Positions 63,774 through 64,000 of a stretch of DNA of 64,000 bases are shown here, piece by piece. This DNA is from JAOUEA01 sp963825635. Its GTDB lineage: Bacteria; Actinomycetota; UBA4738; HRBIN12. The stretch covers positions 496,001-560,000 of the forward strand of contig CAWGTU010000001.1 in NCBI GenBank assembly GCA_963825635.1. Reading direction: 5' to 3'. The translations under genes and the position numbers were made by a program. A model generated the notes under the pieces. The model was not told where the DNA came from. It did no database searches and saw only the letters and a list, made by a program, of their open reading frames with translations. Position 1 is the stretch's first letter, and the number at the start of each line of letters is the position of its first letter.

Positions 63774-64000
63774 ATGCGCGACGACGACGAGATCATCGAG
63801 GCCTACGAGATGGAGATCGGTGGTGCCTCGAACGCGCCCGCCGAGCCGCGGCGCTCGAACCGGGGCTTCTGGCTCGTACTGGGCGCGATCCTCGCGGCGA
63901 GCGCGATCCTCATGGTGGAGATCTTCGCGAATCGCCCGATCGCCGAGACGATCGGGCGCGCCCAGCACGACCTGCGCGTCGCCGAGGCCGAGGCCCGGTC
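63774..64000 (+). CDS. Single-span membrane protein, incomplete at window end
   Basis: The first 75 residues of a protein running off the right edge: an acidic start (MRDDDEIIEAYEME), one membrane helix (about 32-52: FWLVLGAILAASAILMVEIF) and the beginning of a charged, probably coiled-coil stretch (AQHDLRVAEAEAR). A TAGGCT box lies 10 bases before the ATG (63758-63763). Family not recognisable from this part. Confidence 0.6.
   Translation, partial: MRDDDEIIEAYEMEIGGASNAPAEPRRSNRGFWLVLGAILAASAILMVEIFANRPIAETIGRAQHDLRVAEAEAR

Overview
The window is G+C-rich DNA (many stretches near 70% or higher) with frequent GTG starts, 1-4 base stop/start overlaps, and start codons lying 6-10 bases after a TAnnnT box (leaderless mRNAs). 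This fits an aerobic Actinomycetota chromosome; I cannot name the genus. There is no phage, insertion sequence, rRNA or CRISPR array. No gap between genes exceeds about 230 bases, so no long empty stretch needs explaining. Layout: (1) 1-3966: end of moaC, a small membrane protein, a translin-family protein, tRNA-Ala(CGC), and an ECF sigma factor with a membrane-anchored partner. (2) 4178-38881: a large catabolic island, interrupted at 14040-16814 by three house genes (MetF-like reductase, DUF1697, a secreted propeller). (3) 38881-47044: mixed small genes (CPBP protease, YbjQ, Rieske, HxlR/YceI pair, nitrilase, methyltransferase, acetyltransferase, nucleotidyltransferase). (4) 47106-63730: molybdenum hydroxylase region. 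It holds form I CO dehydrogenase genes coxM-coxS-coxL with maturation genes (XdhC-YHS fusion, coxG, a MobA-like transferase), a second XdhC gene, a form II hydroxylase (S-L-M order), an ABM-domain gene with no normal start codon, and coxD-coxE. The window ends inside a membrane protein gene. The central discovery is an operon at 16859-22424 that encodes a glycine/sarcosine/betaine-reductase-type system: a GrdE-like protein, a GrdB-like selenoprotein, GrdC, a CQPC thioredoxin, the selenoprotein GrdA and an SMP-30 lactonase. In both selenoproteins an in-frame TGA (19084-19086 and 21200-21202) sits exactly where selenocysteine is found in the anaerobic enzymes, and the conserved sequence continues in the same frame on the far side. 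Routine annotation would break each gene in two. The system is remodelled: the Cys expected to give the GrdE pyruvoyl group is Gly, the middle Cys of the GrdB UxxCxxC motif is Gly, GrdC is about 70 residues short, and no GrdD or thioredoxin reductase gene is present. Around it lie a FAD oxidoreductase, a PhoX-like secreted protein, class III aminotransferases, an M20 hydrolase, two SMP-30 lactonases, an SDR, an enolase-superfamily enzyme, a polyamine-type ABC importer, a beta-hydroxyacid dehydrogenase and a kinase/aminotransferase fusion. Six copies of one operator (TYGACNGTYGACAA) at five promoters tie these units together, two of them in the divergent promoter of an FCD-type GntR regulator. 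I infer one regulon that imports and degrades an amine or N-substituted glycine, with a selenium-dependent reductive C-N cleavage step. The same neighbourhood carries genes for aerobic CO oxidation. No selA, selB, selC or selD is in the window.
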